The position numbers and the translations under genes are program-made. A stretch of DNA of 64,000 bases from an uncultured beta proteobacterium. Lineage in GTDB: Bacteria; Pseudomonadota; Gammaproteobacteria; Burkholderiales; Burkholderiaceae_C. Positions 41,493-52,193 of the stretch are shown in pieces (the first letter of the stretch is position 1; the number at the start of each line of letters is the position of its first letter). The stretch spans positions 1 to 64,000 of the forward strand of contig CAIJPE010000241.1 of assembly GCA_903822435.1 (NCBI GenBank). The letters are read 5' to 3'. The notes below the pieces were generated by a model, which saw nothing but the letters and a program-made list of their open reading frames with translations, was not told the DNA's origin and searched no databases.

Positions 41493-43016
41493 ATGACGGC
41501 TCCCCATCTGCCCCATCCCGACATCAGCCCGGTACCCGTGGACGACCCCGGCAGCAGCTTGCCGCACGGCTGGGAGCGTGGCGCGGTGATGCAGATCTTC
41601 GTGCGCAGCTACCAGGACAGCAACGGCGACGGCATCGGCGACTTGCCGGGCCTCACGTCGCGGCTGGACTACCTGCAGGACCTGGGCGTGCAGGCACTGT
41701 GGCTGATGCCCATCACGCCCAGCCAGGACGGCGACCACGGTTACGCCGTCACCGACTACCGCGCCATCGAACCGGCCTACGGCACGATGGACGACTTCGA
41801 CGAACTGCTGCGCCAGGCCCACGCGCGCGGCCTGGGCGTGATCCTGGACTGCGTGATCAACCACAGCGCGGCCCGCCACCCGCTGTTCCTGCACGCCAGC
41901 CACTCGCGCGGCAGCCCGTACCGTGACTGGTACGTGTGGGCCGACGAGGCGCCGCCGGGCTGGCAGGTCATGGGCGGCGACCCGTGGCGCCGCACGCCCA
42001 CCGGCTGCTATTACGGCGGGTTTTCGGCGCACATGCCCGAATTCGACCTGCGCAAGCCCGAAGTGGTGGCCTTTCATGAAGACCACCAGCGTTTCTGGTT
42101 CAACCGGGGCGTGGACGGATTGCGCTTCGACGCCGTGGGCAACCTGTTCGAAAACGGCCCCGATGCCTGGGAATGCCAGCCCGAGAACTACGCGCTGATG
42201 GCCCGGATGCGCGCCCTGGCCGACCGCTACGAGCGCAGGCACATCGTGTGCGAAGCGCCGGGGGACCCACGGGGCTTCGGCGCCGCCGGCGGCGCGGCTT
42301 TTGCCTTCGACCTCAACGCCCACATCGTGAAGGCCGCGCAAGGCAATCTCGAGGCGGTTGAAAAAGTTTGTGCTTACTACATCGATGCGCACCACGGGAT
42401 GGCGAGCTTCGCTTCCAACCACGACAGCTTCGCCGGCCGGCGGGTGTGGGACCAGCTGGGCGGCGACCTGCTCGCGTGCAAGCTGGTCGCCGCCACGACC
42501 TTGCTGCTGCCGGGCCAGCCTTACCTCTACTATGGGGAGGAGGTGGGCATGTCGGGGGCCCGCGGCCTGAGTGGCGATGCCGAACTGCGGGCGCCCATGA
42601 GTTGGGCCGCCGACCCGCAGCACGCAGGGTTCACCACCGGCCGGCCCTACCGCGCACTGGCGGCGAACGTCCACACCCACAACGTGGCCCGTGCGGCAGC
42701 CGACCCGGCCTCGTTGCTGGCGTTCTACAAGGCCATGATCGGGCTGCGCAAGCGGCGGCGCTCGATCGCGCGGGGTCGCTACGAATCGCCGTTCGTCGCC
42801 GGCCCGGTGATGGGCTTCCAGCGCTTCGAGGGCGACGAACGCACCCTGGTACTCATCCACTACGGCCGGGAGCGGGCCTCGGTGCGGGTGCCGGGCCTGA
42901 GCCGGGGTGCGCGCCTCGTACCGCTGCACCCGGCCGGTGCTGCTGCTTTGGCTCCGGCCGGCGGGCGGCTCGACCTGCCGCCCCGCTCGGTCCATGTGTA
43001 CGAGGTGATCGGATGA
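41493..43016 (+). CDS. GH13 alpha-amylase-family enzyme, cytoplasmic
   Basis: A 507-residue GH13 glycosidase with no signal peptide. Conserved regions are ILDCVINH (region I), GLRFDAVGN with the nucleophile Asp (II), IVCEAPGD with the acid/base Glu (III) and FASNHDSF with the third Asp (IV). LYYGEEVGM and a C-terminal beta domain follow. It probably hydrolyses imported maltodextrins or isomalto-oligosaccharides; exact linkage is not readable. It is very similar to the next gene, which has a signal peptide, and their frames overlap by four bases (ATGA). Confidence 0.92.
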   Translation: MTAPHLPHPDISPVPVDDPGSSLPHGWERGAVMQIFVRSYQDSNGDGIGDLPGLTSRLDYLQDLGVQALWLMPITPSQDGDHGYAVTDYRAIEPAYGTMDDFDELLRQAHARGLGVILDCVINHSAARHPLFLHASHSRGSPYRDWYVWADEAPPGWQVMGGDPWRRTPTGCYYGGFSAHMPEFDLRKPEVVAFHEDHQRFWFNRGVDGLRFDAVGNLFENGPDAWECQPENYALMARMRALADRYERRHIVCEAPGDPRGFGAAGGAAFAFDLNAHIVKAAQGNLEAVEKVCAYYIDAHHGMASFASNHDSFAGRRVWDQLGGDLLACKLVAATTLLLPGQPYLYYGEEVGMSGARGLSGDAELRAPMSWAADPQHAGFTTGRPYRALAANVHTHNVARAAADPASLLAFYKAMIGLRKRRRSIARGRYESPFVAGPVMGFQRFEGDERTLVLIHYGRERASVRVPGLSRGARLVPLHPAGAAALAPAGGRLDLPPRSVHVYEVIG

Positions 43017-44683
43017 GCATGACCCGCGTCCCTGCCATTGCCTGGGCGGCGCTGGCCTTGGCACTGCCGCGACAACCAGCTGCGGCGCAGCCTGCCGACC
43101 CCGCGCCCATCGACATCCGCCCCGTGGCCGCGAACGCCGCGCACAGTGCCTTGCCGGCCGGGTGGGAGCACGGTGCCTTCATGGAGATCTTCGTGCGGGC
43201 CTGGCGCGACACCGATGGCGATGGCATCGGCGACCTGCGCGGCGTGACGCAAAGCCTGGACTACCTGCGCGACCTGGGCATCCGCGGCATCTGGCTCATG
43301 CCCATCATGAAGAACGCCGACGGCGACCACGGCTACGCCACCACCGACCACCGCGCCATCGCCCCCGAATACGGCCGGCTTGCCGACTTCGACGAGCTCA
43401 TCGCGCAGGCACACCGCCGCGGCATCGGCGTCATCATGGACTACGTGGTCAACCACAGCGCGGCGGCCAACCCCTTGTTCGTCGAAGCCCGCAAGGGGCC
43501 AGGCAACCCCTGGCGCGACTGGTATGTGTGGTCCGACACTGCGCCGCAGGGCTGGGACATCTGGGGCAAGGACCCCTGGTACCACGTGGGCGGCCAGCCC
43601 TGGCTGTTCACCGGCGAGGTCAAGGACCTGCCCAAGCCCCCGGCCGGCGCCCGCGACTTCTACTTCGGCACCTTCGGGCCCGACATGCCCGACTTCAACC
43701 TGCGCAACCCGGACGTGGTGGCCTACCACCGCAGCAGCCTGCGCTTCTGGCTCAACCGCGGGCTGGACGGCTACCGGCTCGACGCCGTGCCGCACCTGAT
43801 CGAAAACGATGCCGTGCACTGGAACGACCAGCCCGAGAGCCGGGCGCTCACCAAGTCGCTGCAGGACCTGATCAAGTCCTACCCGAACCGCATGGTGGTC
43901 TGCGAGGCCACGGCCGAGCCGCAGGCCTACGGCGACCCGGCCGTCTGCGGCGGGGCCTTCGCCTTCGGCTACGTGCACCACATCGTGCAGGCGGCGCGGG
44001 GCGACGTGGCCTCGGTGCGGCGAGTGGCGGACTACTACCTCACCGCCCGCCCCACGATGGCCACCTTCCTGTCCAACCACGACATCTTCGCGGGCCCGCG
44101 GCTGTGGGACCAGGTGGCGGGCGACGAGGCGCGCTACAAGGTCGCCGCGGCCACCTACCTGCTGCAGCCGGGCACGCCCTTCATCTACTACGGCGAGGAA
44201 ATCGGCCAGGCCGGCGTGCCGGGCCTGCGCGGCGACTTCCCCATCCGCAGCCCGATGAGCTGGACGGCCGACCCGTTGCGTGCAGGGTTCACCACCGGCA
44301 GCCCGTTCCGGCCCGTCTCGCCCAACGCGGCCACCCACAACGTGCAGGCCGAGGTGGGCGATCCGCACTCGATCCATCGCTTCTACAAGGCCATGATCGG
44401 CCTGCGCAACGCCTGGCCTTCGATCGCTCGCGGCGGCTACGAGGCGGCGTTCGCCGAGGGTGCCGTGGCGGGCTGGCAGCGGCGCTGGGGCCTCGAGCGT
44501 ACGGCGGTCGTGATCAACTACGGGACTGCCGGCGCGGAAACCCGCGTTCCCGGCCTGCCGCCCGGCGCGCGGCTCAGGCCCGTCTGGCCCGTGGATGCCG
44601 CCGCGGCCCGTGCCGACGGCGACGGGCAGGCTCGCTTGTGGATGGCGCCGCTGTCGGTGCGTGTCTTTGCGATCCAACCTTGA
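43013..44683 (+). CDS. GH13 alpha-amylase-family enzyme, exported
   Basis: A 556-residue GH13 protein with a signal peptide (VPAIAWAALALALPRQPAAAQ). Catalytic regions are IMDYVVNH, GYRLDAVPH (nucleophile), VVCEATAEP (acid/base) and FLSNHDIF. Compared with the upstream paralogue it has an insert of about 20 residues after HVGGQPWLFTGEVKDLP. It starts by ATGA overlap with the preceding gene. The pair looks like a tandem duplication in which one product works inside and one outside the inner membrane. Confidence 0.92.
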   Translation: MSMTRVPAIAWAALALALPRQPAAAQPADPAPIDIRPVAANAAHSALPAGWEHGAFMEIFVRAWRDTDGDGIGDLRGVTQSLDYLRDLGIRGIWLMPIMKNADGDHGYATTDHRAIAPEYGRLADFDELIAQAHRRGIGVIMDYVVNHSAAANPLFVEARKGPGNPWRDWYVWSDTAPQGWDIWGKDPWYHVGGQPWLFTGEVKDLPKPPAGARDFYFGTFGPDMPDFNLRNPDVVAYHRSSLRFWLNRGLDGYRLDAVPHLIENDAVHWNDQPESRALTKSLQDLIKSYPNRMVVCEATAEPQAYGDPAVCGGAFAFGYVHHIVQAARGDVASVRRVADYYLTARPTMATFLSNHDIFAGPRLWDQVAGDEARYKVAAATYLLQPGTPFIYYGEEIGQAGVPGLRGDFPIRSPMSWTADPLRAGFTTGSPFRPVSPNAATHNVQAEVGDPHSIHRFYKAMIGLRNAWPSIARGGYEAAFAEGAVAGWQRRWGLERTAVVINYGTAGAETRVPGLPPGARLRPVWPVDAAAARADGDGQARLWMAPLSVRVFAIQP

Positions 44684-44696
44684 GGGCAGGCGACTT

Positions 44697-44709
44697 GTAG
44701 TTTTGCTAC
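44697..44709. promoter_or_regulatory. palindromic operator, exact copy 2 (GTAGTTTTGCTAC)
   Basis: Thirteen-base palindrome identical (as reverse complement) to the site at 41388-41400. It lies 14 bases after the exported GH13 gene and 172 bases before malK, in the malK upstream region. A second, weaker copy lies 119 bases downstream, so cooperative or looped binding is possible. Confidence 0.65.
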
Positions 44710-44793
44710 GTCTGCCGATCCGTGGATACCCCGAACTGGTGCTAACTCCTTGATTTCAATGGGTTCGTCAGCGGCGTCCGGGGCTCTTCCGGA

Positions 44794-44828
44794 TTGTTGG
44801 GTGATGGGCGGCCTTGTATATTGTCTAC
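44794..44828 (+). promoter_or_regulatory. putative malK-operon promoter overlapping a variant palindrome
   Basis: TTGTTG at 44794-44799 and TATATT at 44817-44822 are spaced 17 bases and form a plausible promoter. The -10 is embedded in GTATATTGTCTAC (44816-44828), which matches the exact palindrome GTAGTTTTGCTAC at 9 of 13 positions including both outer arms GTA and CTAC. Transcription would start near 44829, about 40 bases before the GTG of malK. The layout fits a repressor that occludes RNA polymerase. Confidence 0.5.
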
Positions 44829-44868
44829 AGCCTGGGCCGTCGGCTCGGCAGGAACCCCAGGAGCCCCC

Positions 44869-45973
<1,105 letters not shown>

Positions 45974-45984
<11 letters not shown>

Positions 45985-47188
45985 CGGCCTTGGGCGGTGG
46001 CGCGTGTTCGCACTGGCCGTGGCGGGGCTCGCCTTGGCGGGGGCCAGCGAGCCGGCGCGACCGCAGCAGGGCACGGCCAGCCCGCTGCGCCTGCTGATCT
46101 GGATCAACGGCGACAAGGGCTACAACGGCCTGCAGAAGGTGGGTGATGCCTTCGCCGCCGAGTCGGGCGTGCAGGTGGTGGTGCAGCACCCCGAGGGCGC
46201 GCCCGACAAGTTCGGCTCGGCGGCCGCCGCCGGCAAGGGCCCGGACATCTTCTGCTGGCCGCACGACCGCGTGGGCGAGTGGGCCCGCTCCGGCCTGATC
46301 GTGCCGGTGAAGCCGCCCGCGCGCATCAAGGCCGAGATCGAAGACAGCGCCTGGCGGGCCTTTACCTACAAGGGGCAGATCTGGGGCTACCCGCTGTCCA
46401 TCGAATCCATCGGGCTCATCTACAACAAGGCCCTGGTGCGCACGCCGCCGGCCACCTTCGACGAGGTCATCGCGCTGGACGATCAGCTCAAGGCCCAGGG
46501 CAAGGCCGCGATCCTGTGGAGCTACAACCAGTCCTTCTTCAGCTGGGCGCTGCTGTCGGGTCCGGGCGGCTACGTGTTCGCCCGGCGCCCCGACGGTGAA
46601 CTCGACCCCCGGCAGGTCGGCGTGAACAACGCCGGCGCCGTGACCGGCGCCCGGATGCTCGAGCGCCTGGTCAAGGAAGGCCACATGCCCAAGGGCGCCC
46701 GCTACTCCGAGATGGAAGCCGCCTTCAACCGCGGCCAGGTCGCCATGATGATCAGCGGGCCCTGGGCCTGGGACAACGCGAAGAAGAGCGGCATCGACTT
46801 CGGCGTGGCGCCCATACCGGCCGTGGTGCCCGGGCACCCGAGCAAGACTTTCGTGGGCGTGCTGGGCTGCACCATCGCATCGCCCAGCAAGCTCAAGGAC
46901 GTGGCGCGCGAGTTCATCGAGAACCACCTGCTGAAGGTCGAGAGCCTGAAGACCATCTCCGCCGACGTGGCGCTGGGCACGCCGGCCAACAAGGCCTACT
47001 TCCGCGAGCTGAGCAGCGACCCCCGCATCGTGGCCACCATGGCCAATGCGCAGAGCGGCGAGCCCATCCCCAACATCCCCGAGATGGGCAAGTTCTTTCC
47101 CGCGATGGACGCCGCGCTGGAGGCCATCACCAACGGCCGCCAGAGCCCGCAGGAAGCTCTCGACGGCGCAGCCGCCCGCATGAAATGA
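45974..47188 (+). CDS. malE: maltose/maltodextrin-binding protein MalE
   Basis: A 404-residue periplasmic binding protein with a signal peptide ([20 protein letters not shown]). The mature domain begins with [20 protein letters not shown], a typical MalE start, and has [39 protein letters not shown] and [20 protein letters not shown]. It captures maltodextrins in the periplasm for MalFGK. Its end overlaps the malF start by four bases (ATGA). Confidence 0.94.
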
Positions 47189-48711
47189 GGCCTCCGAAGC
47201 GCGGGCTCCAGTGGACGATCGTTGCGGTGGCGGCGCTGGCGCTGCTGTGGCTCGTGTTCGCGCTGATGAGCGCCGGACAGGCGCTGGCCGCGGTGGGTGC
47301 GGCGGCCTTCGGTGCTACGGCCCTGTACGTCTATGGCGTGGCGCGCACGGTGGCCTGGAAATACCTGTACCCGGGTGTGGCGGGCATGCTGCTGTTCGTG
47401 GCCTTTCCGCTGCTCTACACGGTGCAGATCGCCTTCACCAACTACTCGTCGAGCAACCTGCTCGACCGCTCCCGGGCGCGGGCCTACCTGCTGGACCAGA
47501 CGGTGGCCAACGAGGCGCGCTCGCGCCCCTTCACGCTGCATGCCGAGGGCGCGGCCTGGCGCCTGTTGCTCGGGCCGCACGAAGGCGACGCGGGTGAGCC
47601 GCTGGTTTCGGCGCCGCTGAAGCTGGATGGCACGCCCGCCCCTGCCCCGGTGGCGATGCAAGCCCTGGGCACCCTGTCGCTCGGCGCGCCGCTGGGCTTG
47701 CGCGGCATCATCGGCCACCGCGACGCGCTGGCCGCGCTGCGCCTGCAACTGCCGGATGGCAGCGTCATCCGCTACGCCGGCCTGCGTGAGTTCGGGCCCA
47801 TCGAGCCTCTGTGGAAGGAGGGCCCCGACGGTTCGCTCACGCAGCAGTTGACCGGCGTGCGATTCAAACCCAACCCCGACACCGGCTTCTACGAGACCGT
47901 CGAGGGCGAGCGCCTGCAGCCCGGCTTCAAGGTCGGCATCGGCCTGGCCAACTACGCCCGCATGCTGCTGGATGCCGATTTCCGCAGCCCTTTCCTGAGC
48001 ATCTTCATCTGGACGGTGCTGTTCTCGGGATTGACGGTGCTGTTCAGCACGGCGCTGGGCATGACCCTGGCCGTCCTGCTGGAGTGGCAGAACCTGAAAT
48101 TCCGCGGCCTGTATCGCACGCTGCTGTTCCTGCCCTATGCCGTGCCGGGCTTCATCAGCATCCTGGTGTTCAAAGGCCTGTTCAACCAGAACTTCGGCGA
48201 GATCAATGCGATCCTGGACGCCGTCTTCGGCGTGCGGCCGGCCTGGTTTGCCGACCCGCTGCTGGCCAAGGCGATGCTGATCATCGTCAACACCTGGCTG
48301 GGTTACCCGTACATCATGATCCTGTGCACGGGCCTCATCAAGGCCATCCCGGCCGACCTGTACGAGGCCAGTGCCATCGCCGGCGCCAAGCCGCTGACCA
48401 ACTTCCTGAAGATCACCGCGCCGCTCATCGCGCGGCCGCTCACGCCGCTGCTCATCAGCGCCTTCGCCTTCAATTTCAACAACTTCGTGCTCATCAGCCT
48501 GCTCACCGACGGCCGGCCCGACTACCTCAACACCAAGCTGCCGGCCGGCACAACCGACATCCTGGTGAGCTACACCTACCGCATCGCCTTCACCGACAAC
48601 GGCCAGAACTTCGGCCTGGCCGCGGCCATCAACACCCTGGTATTCGTCATGGTGGCGGTGATGGCGCTGGTGCAATTGAAGATCACCCAACGCTCGGAAG
48701 GGAGGCGCTGA
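47185..48711 (+). CDS. malF: maltodextrin ABC transporter permease MalF
   Basis: A 508-residue permease, the usual long MalF with a large periplasmic P2 loop (about residues 90-270) between the third and fourth helices. Hallmarks are [39 protein letters not shown] and the EAA loop [19 protein letters not shown]. The end [13 protein letters not shown] is typical of MalF. Coupled to malE by overlap and followed four bases later by malG. Confidence 0.95.
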   Translation: MRPPKRGLQWTIVAVAALALLWLVFALMSAGQALAAVGAAAFGATALYVYGVARTVAWKYLYPGVAGMLLFVAFPLLYTVQIAFTNYSSSNLLDRSRARAYLLDQTVANEARSRPFTLHAEGAAWRLLLGPHEGDAGEPLVSAPLKLDGTPAPAPVAMQALGTLSLGAPLGLRGIIGHRDALAALRLQLPDGSVIRYAGLREFGPIEPLWKEGPDGSLTQQLTGVRFKPNPDTGFYETVEGERLQPGFKVGIGLANYARMLLDADFRSPFLSIFIWTVLFSGLTVLFSTALGMTLAVLLEWQNLKFRGLYRTLLFLPYAVPGFISILVFKGLFNQNFGEINAILDAVFGVRPAWFADPLLAKAMLIIVNTWLGYPYIMILCTGLIKAIPADLYEASAIAGAKPLTNFLKITAPLIARPLTPLLISAFAFNFNNFVLISLLTDGRPDYLNTKLPAGTTDILVSYTYRIAFTDNGQNFGLAAAINTLVFVMVAVMALVQLKITQRSEGRR

Positions 48712-48715
48712 CGCC

Positions 48716-49606
48716 ATGGCCATCGTTACCGGCAAAGGGGCCCGCTGGCGCGTCGTGGCGGCGCACGTGGCCCTGTGCGCCTTGCTCGTGCTGACGCTGT
48801 TCCCGCTGCTGGCGGTGGTCAGCATCAGCCTGCGGCCGGGCAACTTCGCCACCGGCTCGCTCATTCCTTCGACGATCAGCTTCGAGCACTGGCAGCTGGC
48901 CCTGGGCATCCCCTACACGCAGCCCGACGGGGTGGTGGTCAAGCCGCCGTTTCCGGTGCTGCTGTGGCTGTGGAACAGCATCAAGGTGGCCACGCTTTCG
49001 GCCCTGCTCATCGTGGCCATCAGCACCACGGCGGCCTATGCCTTTGCACGCCTGAACTTCGTGCGCAAGAGCTGGGTGCTCAACAGCATGCTGGTGCTGC
49101 AGATGTTCCCCGTGGCCGTGGCGCTGGTGGCCATCTACGCCATCTTCGAAGGCATCGGCACCCGGCTGCCCTGGCTGGGCGTGGAGACGCACGCCGGGCT
49201 GATCCTGGCCTACCTGGGGGGCGTGGCCATGCACGTCTGGACCATCAAGGGCTACTTCGAAAGCATCCCGCAGGAGATCGAGGAGAACGCCAAGGTGGAC
49301 GGCGCCACGCACTGGCAGGCCTTCCGCCTGGTGCTGCTGCCCATGGCCGTGCCGATCCTGATGGTGGTCTTCGTGCTGGCCTTCATCGGCACCATCATCG
49401 AGTACCCCGTGGCCAGCGTGCTGCTGCGCGAAGAGCCCAACCTCACGCTGGCCGTGGGCAGCAAGTTCTACCTGTACGAGCAGAAGTACCTGTGGGGCGA
49501 TTTCGCCGCGGCGGCGGTGTTGAGCGGCTTGCCGATCACCTTGGTGTTCCTGCTGGCCCAGCGCTGGATCGTCTCGGGCCTGACGGCCGGCGGTGTGAAG
49601 GGATGA
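48716..49606 (+). CDS. malG: maltodextrin ABC transporter permease MalG
   Basis: A 296-residue permease with six predicted helices. [20 protein letters not shown] is the first; [14 protein letters not shown] and the EAA loop [20 protein letters not shown] are MalG-specific. The C-terminus ends [15 protein letters not shown], the canonical MalG tail that contacts MalK. It is followed after four bases by an exported GH13 enzyme, so transporter and enzyme share a transcript. Confidence 0.95.
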   Translation: MAIVTGKGARWRVVAAHVALCALLVLTLFPLLAVVSISLRPGNFATGSLIPSTISFEHWQLALGIPYTQPDGVVVKPPFPVLLWLWNSIKVATLSALLIVAISTTAAYAFARLNFVRKSWVLNSMLVLQMFPVAVALVAIYAIFEGIGTRLPWLGVETHAGLILAYLGGVAMHVWTIKGYFESIPQEIEENAKVDGATHWQAFRLVLLPMAVPILMVVFVLAFIGTIIEYPVASVLLREEPNLTLAVGSKFYLYEQKYLWGDFAAAAVLSGLPITLVFLLAQRWIVSGLTAGGVKG

Positions 49607-49610
49607 ATCG

Positions 49611-51206
49611 ATGAAGGCGTTGCTCGCTGCGGCCTGCGCCGCCATGCTGGCGGCCCAGGCGCAGGGACAGACCATGGTCGACTACGCGAATGCCACCGAC
49701 AAGGCCCTCGCCGGCGTCTTCGAAGCGCGCGAGCAGGACTGGCGAAATGGCGCGGTGAGCTACCAGGTGCTGGTCGACCGCTTCGCGCCCCCGGCCGACC
49801 GCGCCGCCAAGCGCTCGCTGTACCCACCGCCCAAGGTGCTGCGCAACTGGGACGAGCTGCCCAAGGCCGGCGCCTACCTGAAGGACGCCAAGGTCTGGAG
49901 CCACGAAGTGGATTTCTGGGGCGGCGACCTGCCAAGCCTGAAGAGCAGGCTCGACTACGTGCAGCAACTCGGCGTGGACGTGCTCTACCTCAACCCCATC
50001 CACCTGGCCTACACCAACCACAAGTACGACGCGCTGGACTACCAGCAGGTATCACCCGAATACGGCACGCGGGACGATGTGAAGCAGCTGGCGGCCGAGC
50101 TGCACCGCCGTGGCATGAAGCTGGTGCTGGACGGCGTGTTCAACCACATGGGCCGCAAGGCGCCCGTGTTCCAGCAGGCCGAGGCCGATGTGAAGAGCCC
50201 CTACCGCGATTGGTTCGTCTTCGGGCCGCAGTACGCCGGTGGCGCGCGCGGCTGGGCGAACGTCGAGAACCTGCCCGAGCTCAATCTGGAGAACCCGAAG
50301 GTGCGCGAGTACATCTACGGCGGCCGCGACTCGGTGGTGCGCAGCTGGCTGCGCGACGGCATCGACGGCTGGCGGCTGGACGTGGCCTATGACATCGGAT
50401 TCGCCTTTCTCGCCGAGCTGACCCAGGCCGCCCATGCCGAGAAGCCCGGCTCGCTGGTGGTGGGCGAGATCGCCAACTACCCGGCACAGTGGTACCCCTC
50501 GGTAGACGGGGTGCTGCAATTCACCCTGCGCCAGATCCTGCTGGGCACGGCCGCCGGCCGCATCGAGGCTGCCTCTGCCAGCCGCATGATCACCCGCATG
50601 ATCGTCGACGCCGGCATCGAGAACATGCTCAAGAGCTGGGTCTACCTGGACAACCACGACACCGAGCGGCTGGCCACCGTGCTGCCCGACGAACCCGCTC
50701 GCCGGCTCGCCCAGGTGCTGCAGTTCACGCTGCCCGGTGCGCCCAACCTGTACTACGGCACCGAGCTCGACATGGCCGGCGGCGCCGACCCGGCGATGCG
50801 TGCCCCCATGCGCTGGGACCTGGTGCGCGACGACCACCCCCCGCTGGCCTTCAACCGCCAGCTGCTCGCCATGCACCGCCAGCAGCGTGCCCTGCGCGTG
50901 GGCAACTACCGCACCGCCGAGGCCACGCGCCTCATCGCCTTCGAGCGCTATACCGACCGCGTGGCCGACAGCGTCATCGTGCTGGTCAACCCCGCTGCCT
51001 CGCCCGTGACCGAGACGGTCCTGCTCACCGATTCCAAGCTGATGGACGGCGGCCGCCTGATCGACCTGCTGGGCCCCGCCGAGCAGCCGCCCATCCGGGT
51101 CTGGTCCTCGCTGCTCCATGTGACGCTGCCGGCCCACGGCTTTCGCGTGCTCAAGCCCGACCTGGCACCGCCCGGCGGCTACACGCACTACAAGCGCGTG
51201 CAGTGA
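49611..51206 (+). CDS. exported neopullulanase/cyclomaltodextrinase-like GH13 enzyme
   Basis: A 531-residue GH13 protein with a signal peptide (KALLAAACAAMLAAQAQGQ). The barrel begins with DLPSLKSRLDYVQQLGVDVL, LVLDGVFNHMG (region I), GWRLDVAYD (nucleophile), VVGEIANY (acid/base) and YLDNHDTERL (region IV). The shape LNPIHLAYTNHKYDALDYQ is that of neopullulanase or cyclomaltodextrinase. There is no N-terminal beta-sandwich domain seen in classical members. It is the last gene of the malK operon, convergent with the AraC gene. Confidence 0.9.
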   Translation: MKALLAAACAAMLAAQAQGQTMVDYANATDKALAGVFEAREQDWRNGAVSYQVLVDRFAPPADRAAKRSLYPPPKVLRNWDELPKAGAYLKDAKVWSHEVDFWGGDLPSLKSRLDYVQQLGVDVLYLNPIHLAYTNHKYDALDYQQVSPEYGTRDDVKQLAAELHRRGMKLVLDGVFNHMGRKAPVFQQAEADVKSPYRDWFVFGPQYAGGARGWANVENLPELNLENPKVREYIYGGRDSVVRSWLRDGIDGWRLDVAYDIGFAFLAELTQAAHAEKPGSLVVGEIANYPAQWYPSVDGVLQFTLRQILLGTAAGRIEAASASRMITRMIVDAGIENMLKSWVYLDNHDTERLATVLPDEPARRLAQVLQFTLPGAPNLYYGTELDMAGGADPAMRAPMRWDLVRDDHPPLAFNRQLLAMHRQQRALRVGNYRTAEATRLIAFERYTDRVADSVIVLVNPAASPVTETVLLTDSKLMDGGRLIDLLGPAEQPPIRVWSSLLHVTLPAHGFRVLKPDLAPPGGYTHYKRVQ

Positions 51207-51221
51207 CGCGACGTGCATGGG

Positions 51222-52061
51222 TCATCCGCCCCGGTGCTCACGCGGCGTGCGCCCGTAGCGGACGCGGAATTCCGCATTGAAGTGCGACATCGTGCGGTAG
51301 CCGCAGGCTTGCGCCACGGACCCGATCGGCTGGCCCGATTGCTTGAGCAGCACGCAGGCCTGGCTGCACCGGACGTCATTGAGGTAGGCCGACCAGGTCT
51401 TGCCCGTTTCGCGCCTGAAGAAGCGGCTGAAGGCCGCCGGCGACACGTGGGCCACGCGGGCAGCCGACTGCGGACTCAGGTCTTCGTGCAGATGTCGGTG
51501 GACCCAGTCGATGACCCGGTCGATGCGGCGCTCGGAGCCCACCGGCCCACCACTGCGCAGCGCGCTGGTTGCCAACGGTCGCAGGTCGCCCGGATGCAGC
51601 CATAGGCAGCGCAGGATGCCCAGCAAACCGCCCAGCCGGGCCAGCGCGTCGGCCTCGCGCATGGCCACCAGCGTCTCGGTGACGGCCGCATGGCAGGCGC
51701 CTCCGATGGCCAGGCCGCGGCCCGCTTGTTCGGCCAGGGGCCGCAGGGCCGTGAGTTCAGGCAGCAGGGGTTGCTCCAACAGGGCGAGCGGAAACTGCAC
51801 CACGGTCACCTGCCCCGGCAAGCCACCCTCGGCCCCTGTGCTGAGCCAGGCGTGGGGCACCAGCGGACCCAGCAGCACCAGATCGCCGCCGGCAAAGGGC
51901 GCCGCGCTATCGCCCACGAAGCGCACCCCGGCGCCTTGCTCGATCCACGTCAGTTCCAGCTGCAGGTGGCGGTGCCGCGGACCTGCAAAGCCCGGCGTCT
52001 CGAAACGGAGGAACCGGAAGGCGCGGTCCGGGTGGGTGACGTGCTCTTCGTTGACCCGCAT
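51222..52061 (-). CDS. AraC-family transcriptional regulator
   Basis: A 279-residue regulator. A cupin-like ligand domain (HRHLQLELTWIEQG, GDLVLLGPLVPH) is followed by the AraC double helix-turn-helix (SAARVAHVSPAAFSRFFRRE, IGSVAQACGYRTMSHFNAEF, RYGRTPREHR). It is divergent from the alpha-glucosidase gene at 52194 across 132 bases, so it probably controls the five-gene unit 52194-58301, possibly with a sugar as effector. It could also affect the mal operon that ends next to it. Confidence 0.92.
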   Translation of the reverse strand: MRVNEEHVTHPDRAFRFLRFETPGFAGPRHRHLQLELTWIEQGAGVRFVGDSAAPFAGGDLVLLGPLVPHAWLSTGAEGGLPGQVTVVQFPLALLEQPLLPELTALRPLAEQAGRGLAIGGACHAAVTETLVAMREADALARLGGLLGILRCLWLHPGDLRPLATSALRSGGPVGSERRIDRVIDWVHRHLHEDLSPQSAARVAHVSPAAFSRFFRRETGKTWSAYLNDVRCSQACVLLKQSGQPIGSVAQACGYRTMSHFNAEFRVRYGRTPREHRGG

Positions 52062-52193
52062 GCGTCCATTCTGGCGACTTGCGGGCCATCCGGGTGTCGA
52101 AATCGGTCATTCGAGGCTTGGCGCCCGTGCCCGCCAGCGGCCACACTGCCGATCCATCGCAAGACCCCGCAAGCGCCTGCCAGGCCGCGCCCG

